Of a DNA stretch of 64,000 nucleotides, positions 59,860 to 64,000 are shown one piece after another. The DNA is from Sphingomonas sp. R647 (GTDB lineage Bacteria; Pseudomonadota; Alphaproteobacteria; Sphingomonadales; Sphingomonadaceae). Each line of letters begins with the position of its first letter. Position 1 is the stretch's first letter. The DNA lies in contig NZ_JAIQXT010000005.1 of NCBI RefSeq assembly GCF_020177055.1, positions 248,001 to 312,000 of the forward strand. The letters run 5' to 3'. A program made the position numbers and the translations under genes. A model generated the notes under the pieces. It was not told the DNA's origin, searched no databases, and saw nothing but the letters and a program-made list of their open reading frames with translations.

Positions 59860-60936
59860 TTACGCCGCCCGGCGCGGCTTGCGGCGCTTGAGCCAGAGCA
59901 ACACGCCGGCGACGATCATCGTGATCAGCCACAGGCCGATCGCGATCGAAAGGATCCGGCCGATCAGCCCGCCTGCCTCGCCGGTGTGGATTGGGAATAG
60001 TGCGCTCATGAACCGGTTCGCCGCGCTCGCCTCAGCGATCGGGAAGACGCCGCGCACCTGCCCGTTATTCGCATCGACCAGCACATAGCTCCCGCCATAG
60101 GCGCGGCGCAGTTCGTCGGGCGCGCGCAGCCGGACGCGCCAGGTTGCGTCGTCAGGCTTGGGCCAGGCGACCTGGGTCAGGCTGCTGCCCGGCAGTGCCT
60201 CGAGCCCGGCCCGCGCCGCTGCGGCAAAGCCGATCGGCGCACCGGTTGGCGCGACTGCGGGCATCGCGACCGGCGCCGCCCCGACCAGATCGCCAACGCC
60301 GTCCTCAAACTTGAGCAGCGTTCCGGTCGCCGCGATGACGAGTGCGGGGATGCCGACCCACAGGCCGAGCGCGCGGTGCCAGCTGTACAGCCGTGGGGCG
60401 GCAGGGCCGCGCATCGCCGGGCGCAAGGCACGCCCCCACGTCCCGCGCCGTGGCCAGGCGGCGATGATACCGAGGATCAGGTTGGTGCAGAGCAGGACGC
60501 CGCTGATCGACACCAGCCAGCTGCCCCACGCGCCGAGCAGGTCGTGATGAAAGCCGACGAGGAAGCCCATCAGGCTTTCCTCATCGGGCTTGGGCGCGTG
60601 GAGCACGGTGCCGTCGCCAGCGATCCGGGCCGAGGCGCTGGTCCCCTGCGCATCCTCAAAATGGACATTATAGCGGTCCGGCGCGCCCGCTGCGGTCCAG
60701 ATCGACGCGACCTTGCCCCCCTGCGGCACCAGCGCGTCGATCCGCCGTTCGATCGCGGCAAGATCGGTCGGGCGGTGCAGCGACGAAATGCCTGCGTCGG
60801 TGATCTCCCAATGGAAGACGATCAGCACGCCGGTCAGCGCCTGAAGCAGCCAGAACACCGCCGCACCGAGGCTGAGCCAGCGGTGCAGCTTCAGGATCGA
60901 CCGACGAAGCGTCGGCGCAGAGGTCGATGCGGTCAT
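59860..60936 (-). CDS. PepSY-TM protein (iron-reductase type)
   Basis: The product has 358 residues from ATG 60936. Four hydrophobic segments are seen (near residues 22-42, 138-158, 192-215 and 322-347), with periplasmic PepSY-like regions between. KLHRWLSLGAAVFWLLQALTGV and YSWHRALGLWVGIPALVIAATG are the two His-containing PepSY-TM repeats. Such proteins reduce siderophore iron or handle heme/electrons. The last segment, followed by a basic tail KRRKPRRA, ends the protein. Confidence 0.88.
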   Translation of the reverse strand: MTASTSAPTLRRSILKLHRWLSLGAAVFWLLQALTGVLIVFHWEITDAGISSLHRPTDLAAIERRIDALVPQGGKVASIWTAAGAPDRYNVHFEDAQGTSASARIAGDGTVLHAPKPDEESLMGFLVGFHHDLLGAWGSWLVSISGVLLCTNLILGIIAAWPRRGTWGRALRPAMRGPAAPRLYSWHRALGLWVGIPALVIAATGTLLKFEDGVGDLVGAAPVAMPAVAPTGAPIGFAAAARAGLEALPGSSLTQVAWPKPDDATWRVRLRAPDELRRAYGGSYVLVDANNGQVRGVFPIAEASAANRFMSALFPIHTGEAGGLIGRILSIAIGLWLITMIVAGVLLWLKRRKPRRAA

Positions 60937-61013
60937 GCGGCCTTGTCTGGCGCAACGGGGTGGACCGCCAAACCTCCACTTTCCGGAACTGTCGGGGACC
61001 AACGCCGGGCGCG

Positions 61014-61961
61014 CTATTCCAGACTCTTCGCCACAAAGCGCGCACCGTCGGCAATCGCCTCCCGCGCCACCGCCGCCACCGACATGGCTTCGAGAAAGCT
61101 GTGCGTCGCGCCGGGGTAGATCTTGTCCGCCGTGGCGACCCCCGCCGCACGCAGCCGCGCGGCCATCGCCACCGACTGTTCGGTGAGCAGGTCGCATTGC
61201 GGGATCACCAGGAATACCGGCGGCATTCCGGCCATGTCGGCCAGCAGCGGGCAGACCAGCGGGTCGGCGCATTCGCGCGCCATGTCGGTCAGGTAATTGG
61301 CGTAATAGGCCAGCGCCTCGTCGCGATCGAGGTTGGAGGTCGGCCCGCCGAACGTCGCTTCCGCCTTGTCGGAAATCACGTTCGAGAAATAGCCGTAGTT
61401 GGACAGGATCGAACGCACCACCCCGCCCTCGCCTTGCTCACGCAGGCGCAGCGCGGTGGCGAAGCTGAGGTTCGCCCCCGCCGAATCCCCGCCCATCGCC
61501 AGACGGCTGCCATCGATACCCAGATCGTCGCCATGCTCGCGCAGCCACAGCATCAACGCCGCGATCCGATCGAGCGCGACCGGATATTTATGCTCGGGCG
61601 ACAGCGGATAATCGACGCCGACCACCGCAAAGCCCCCGGCGGCGGCATATTCGCGCATCAGCCGGTCATGCGTGTCGATCGAGAACAGGGTGAACCCGCC
61701 ACCGTGCAGATAGACCAGAGCCGGCGCAGGCTCACGCGCGCCTTCGGGCAGATAGACGCGGATGCGCAGCCACCCGGCGCCGGGATCGAACACCCGCTCT
61801 ACGGTCCGCGCCATCGCTGGCCCACCCTCGGCCCAGCGCGACCGCACTGCTTCGCACACCGCGCGCTGGCCGGGGTAGTCGAGCGACCCGAGCGGCGGAT
61901 GCGCGGCCCAGCGCGCGGACATCGCATCGAGGAAGACACGGATTTCGGGGTCGATCGTCAC
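61014..61961 (-). CDS. HSL-family alpha/beta hydrolase (esterase)
   Basis: The product has 315 residues from GTG 61961 (4-bp overlap with the amidohydrolase gene). YLHGGGF (residues 84-90) is the oxyanion motif HGGG, and GGDSAGAN holds the nucleophile Ser160. Downstream, Asp in QCDLL and His in GATHSF (residues about 260-290) complete the triad. No signal peptide, so cytoplasmic. Substrate unknown. Confidence 0.92.
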   Translation of the reverse strand: MTIDPEIRVFLDAMSARWAAHPPLGSLDYPGQRAVCEAVRSRWAEGGPAMARTVERVFDPGAGWLRIRVYLPEGAREPAPALVYLHGGGFTLFSIDTHDRLMREYAAAGGFAVVGVDYPLSPEHKYPVALDRIAALMLWLREHGDDLGIDGSRLAMGGDSAGANLSFATALRLREQGEGGVVRSILSNYGYFSNVISDKAEATFGGPTSNLDRDEALAYYANYLTDMARECADPLVCPLLADMAGMPPVFLVIPQCDLLTEQSVAMAARLRAAGVATADKIYPGATHSFLEAMSVAAVAREAIADGARFVAKSLE

Positions 61962-64000
61962 GGGTCCGGTAGCCACTGGGTTTCCTTCTCCTCGCCCGCG
62001 AACCACGGCGCGGGCAGTTTGCGCCGTTGCGGCCAGAGTTCGTCGAGCGTGTCGGCGTCGAACAACTGGCCACCGCGCATCACCAGGCTGACCGACCGCG
62101 TGTTGCGGATATCGGTCAACGGATCGCGGTCGAACACCACCAGATCGGCATATTTGCCAACCTCCAGCGTGCCCATGTCGCCGAGCCGCCCGATCACCTC
62201 GGCCGCGCCCGCAGTCGCGGCGTGGAGCACCGCGATCGGCGTCATCCCGCCAAGGACATGCGCCTCCATCTCGTAATGATAACCAATGCCGGGATCGTCG
62301 CCATGCGCGCCCATGCCCACCAGTGCGCCGGCTTCGGCAAGGCGCGCGGTATCCCTGGCCAGCACGGGCGCACGGCTGGCGGCGAGCGAGGACCAGTCGC
62401 GCTGGGCCAGCTTCGCCGCGATCGTCGCGGGCGGCCAGAAGCGGCGGACCTTGGGATCGAGCGCCGGGTCGTATTTGGCGACGAAATGGTGCCGGGCGGC
62501 GGGGCCGCTGGTGTTGACGAGCAGGGTCGCGACATAGCTGGTACGGGTCAGCGCGAACAGCTTGAGGACATCCTCCTGCAACGGCGCGATCGGGAGCGCA
62601 TGCTCGCTGCCGGCATAGCCGTCGAGCAGTTGGCTCAGGATCAGCTTGGGGTTGTGGCTGCCCTCGGTGGTCGGGATCAGGCCCTGCGCGCGCGCCTCCA
62701 TCGCGATCCATTGGCGCACCGTGCGGCTCTCGCCGCGATATTGCTTGATGCTGGTCAGGCCCCACGCTTCGCTGTAGCGGCGCAGCATCGCGCGCACCTG
62801 TTCCTGCGAGGTGAAGCGTTCGCGCGCGAAGATGCCGGGGCCGGTCGAGCGCAGCCGCGGCGCGACCATCAGGCCGGCGTCGATCAAATCCTGATAGGCG
62901 ATCTGGTCGATGCTCAGGGTCGAGGGGTCGAACGCGGTGGTCACGCCAAAGGCGAGCCGCGCGCGCATCGATGTGTCCTCATAGGCAAGCGCATAGCGGC
63001 GGATCGAGCCGATATGGTCGTGATCGTCGATCAGGCCGGGCGCGATGGTCTTGCCGCCCAGCTCACGCTCCGGGGTACCGGCGGGCACGGTGAAGCTGCC
63101 ACGCGGCCCGATCGCGGCGATGCGGTCGCCGGTGATCAGGATGTCGGCATTCTCGATGATCCGGTTACCGCCCGCCATCGTGAGTGCGCGTCCGCCCCGC
63201 AGCAGGATGCTCCCTTGCGGACGGGCGCGGGGCAGTTCCGCGATCAGCTCGACATGGCTGGTCGGCACGGGCGCGCTTGCGTCGGGCAGGATTTGGAGGA
63301 AATTGCCAACCGACCAGACCAGCGCACCATCGCTGCGCCAGTCGTAGTAGTTCGCCCCGATATCGGTGACCTGCCGCGCGGGGCTATCCGCTGCGGCGAG
63401 GTCTACCGGCTGTTCAGGATCGGCGGGAACGGGGAGCAAATAGAGCTGTTCGCGCGCCTGCGCCGCCAGCCATTTGCCGTCCGGACTGATCCGAATATCG
63501 TCCATCTTCGCCGGGGCTTCGGTGAAATAGTAATTCTGGGTCAGCAGCTTGGCGACATCGCGCTTGGCGCCAGTGGCAAGGTCGATGGCGATCAGGCCAT
63601 CGTCACTCATCACATGCGCGGCGCCCGGTGCCGCGCGCGTGAAATGCGGGCGCTGACCCAGAATGCCCCGCGCGACGACCCGCACGGCGCCGCCGCTGGC
63701 GGGGAACGCAACCAGTTCGCCGTCGCGCAGCGGCGAGACGATGTAACCGCTCAACTGCCGCGCCGCCGCCGCCGAGCGCACCGTCACCACGCTGCGCCCG
63801 TCGGGCGTGAAGGCGGGCCAGGTGTAGAAGGCGGACAGCGCGCTCAGCTTCACCGGCGCGCCCTTGCCGTCCGCCGCGACGCTCCACACCGCGCCACCGT
63901 CGCGCTCGCTCCAGGTGACATAGGCGATGCGTTTGCCATCGGGGCTCCACCCCGGCTGGGACGCGGGGTCGCCGCTGATCGGCAGGCGCAGCGATGGCCC
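61958..64000 (-). CDS. Amidohydrolase with TolB-like propeller, N-terminus cut by window edge
   Basis: The frame runs from stop at 61958 to the right edge with no stop, giving at least 680 residues. TolB-like repeats occur upstream: SQPGWSPDGKRIAYVTW, then WPAFTPDGRSVVTV and IRISPDGKWLAAQ. The C-terminal amidohydrolase has GLIDDHDHIGS (HxH metal motif), then TTEGSHNPKLILSQLLDG and GAHGDDPGIGYHYEMEAHVLGGMTPIAVLHAATAGAAEVIG. Proteins with this fusion are periplasmic, exported hydrolases. It is coupled to the esterase gene. Confidence 0.9.
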   Translation of the reverse strand, partial: GPSLRLPISGDPASQPGWSPDGKRIAYVTWSERDGGAVWSVAADGKGAPVKLSALSAFYTWPAFTPDGRSVVTVRSAAAARQLSGYIVSPLRDGELVAFPASGGAVRVVARGILGQRPHFTRAAPGAAHVMSDDGLIAIDLATGAKRDVAKLLTQNYYFTEAPAKMDDIRISPDGKWLAAQAREQLYLLPVPADPEQPVDLAAADSPARQVTDIGANYYDWRSDGALVWSVGNFLQILPDASAPVPTSHVELIAELPRARPQGSILLRGGRALTMAGGNRIIENADILITGDRIAAIGPRGSFTVPAGTPERELGGKTIAPGLIDDHDHIGSIRRYALAYEDTSMRARLAFGVTTAFDPSTLSIDQIAYQDLIDAGLMVAPRLRSTGPGIFARERFTSQEQVRAMLRRYSEAWGLTSIKQYRGESRTVRQWIAMEARAQGLIPTTEGSHNPKLILSQLLDGYAGSEHALPIAPLQEDVLKLFALTRTSYVATLLVNTSGPAARHHFVAKYDPALDPKVRRFWPPATIAAKLAQRDWSSLAASRAPVLARDTARLAEAGALVGMGAHGDDPGIGYHYEMEAHVLGGMTPIAVLHAATAGAAEVIGRLGDMGTLEVGKYADLVVFDRDPLTDIRNTRSVSLVMRGGQLFDADTLDELWPQRRKLPAPWFAGEEKETQWLPDP

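Overview
This is high-GC DNA from an alphaproteobacterium, most likely Sphingomonadales (Sphingomonas or a relative). The evidence is abundant TonB-dependent receptors, a GapR-type (DUF2312) protein, HisKA_2-type sensor chemistry, a stand-alone SWIB protein and a secA with a SEC-C zinc tail. The genus is an inference from gene content, since no rRNA or tRNA gene is visible in the window.

Positions 1 to about 37.9 kb are a P2-like (Peduovirus-type) myoviral prophage that runs off the left edge. Its late genes are: portal and terminase ATPase leftward (0.65-3.5 kb); scaffold/protease, capsid, small terminase, head completion, tail X, a lysis cassette with a nested Rz/Rz1 pair, and tail completion R/S rightward (3.7-10.3 kb); baseplate J and I, fibre H, a fibre-assembly protein and two further tail proteins, one with a NodB-type deacetylase fold (10.5-16.0 kb); a DUF3800 cargo gene (16.1-16.9 kb); then V, W, sheath FI, tube FII, E/E' with a T TTT TTG frameshift site, tape measure T, U and D (17.1-25.0 kb). 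V and W sit in front of FI rather than in front of J as in P2.

From 27.8 kb leftward to 25.0 kb lies a lysogeny block: a CI-like repressor followed by six small co-oriented genes, several with membrane or export signals. From 27.9 to 37.9 kb runs a rightward early region of about 20 tightly overlapping genes. It includes a Cro/Ner-like protein, a CII-like protein, an Ogr/Delta-type zinc-finger late activator, a phage GapR, a large ParB-like protein, a HerA/FtsK-like ATPase and an AlpA-like excisionase. No integrase, transposase or P2 gpA-type replication initiator is seen in the window. Four copies of a 25-bp palindrome (TGTTGTG-N11-CACAACA) stand in front of the late operons and are proposed as binding sites of the phage Ogr protein.

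From 38.2 to 64 kb the sequence is chromosomal. It holds a lipoprotein, secA, a folate/pterin operon (folE, a FolM-like reductase, folB, a TonB-like protein), a large TonB-dependent receptor, a SWIB protein and a HisKA_2 sensor kinase. A six-gene leftward operon follows (49.2-57.8 kb): receptor, serine hydrolase, DUF1254/1214 protein, PQQ dehydrogenase, small barrel protein, M28-like peptidase. Its genes are coupled by 1-4 bp overlaps or a 4-bp gap, and it diverges from a TetR regulator with a palindromic operator between them. OprB-type porin, PepSY, esterase and TolB-amidohydrolase genes complete the window; the last runs off the right edge. The operon looks like an uptake-plus-periplasmic-oxidation system for an unidentified substrate.
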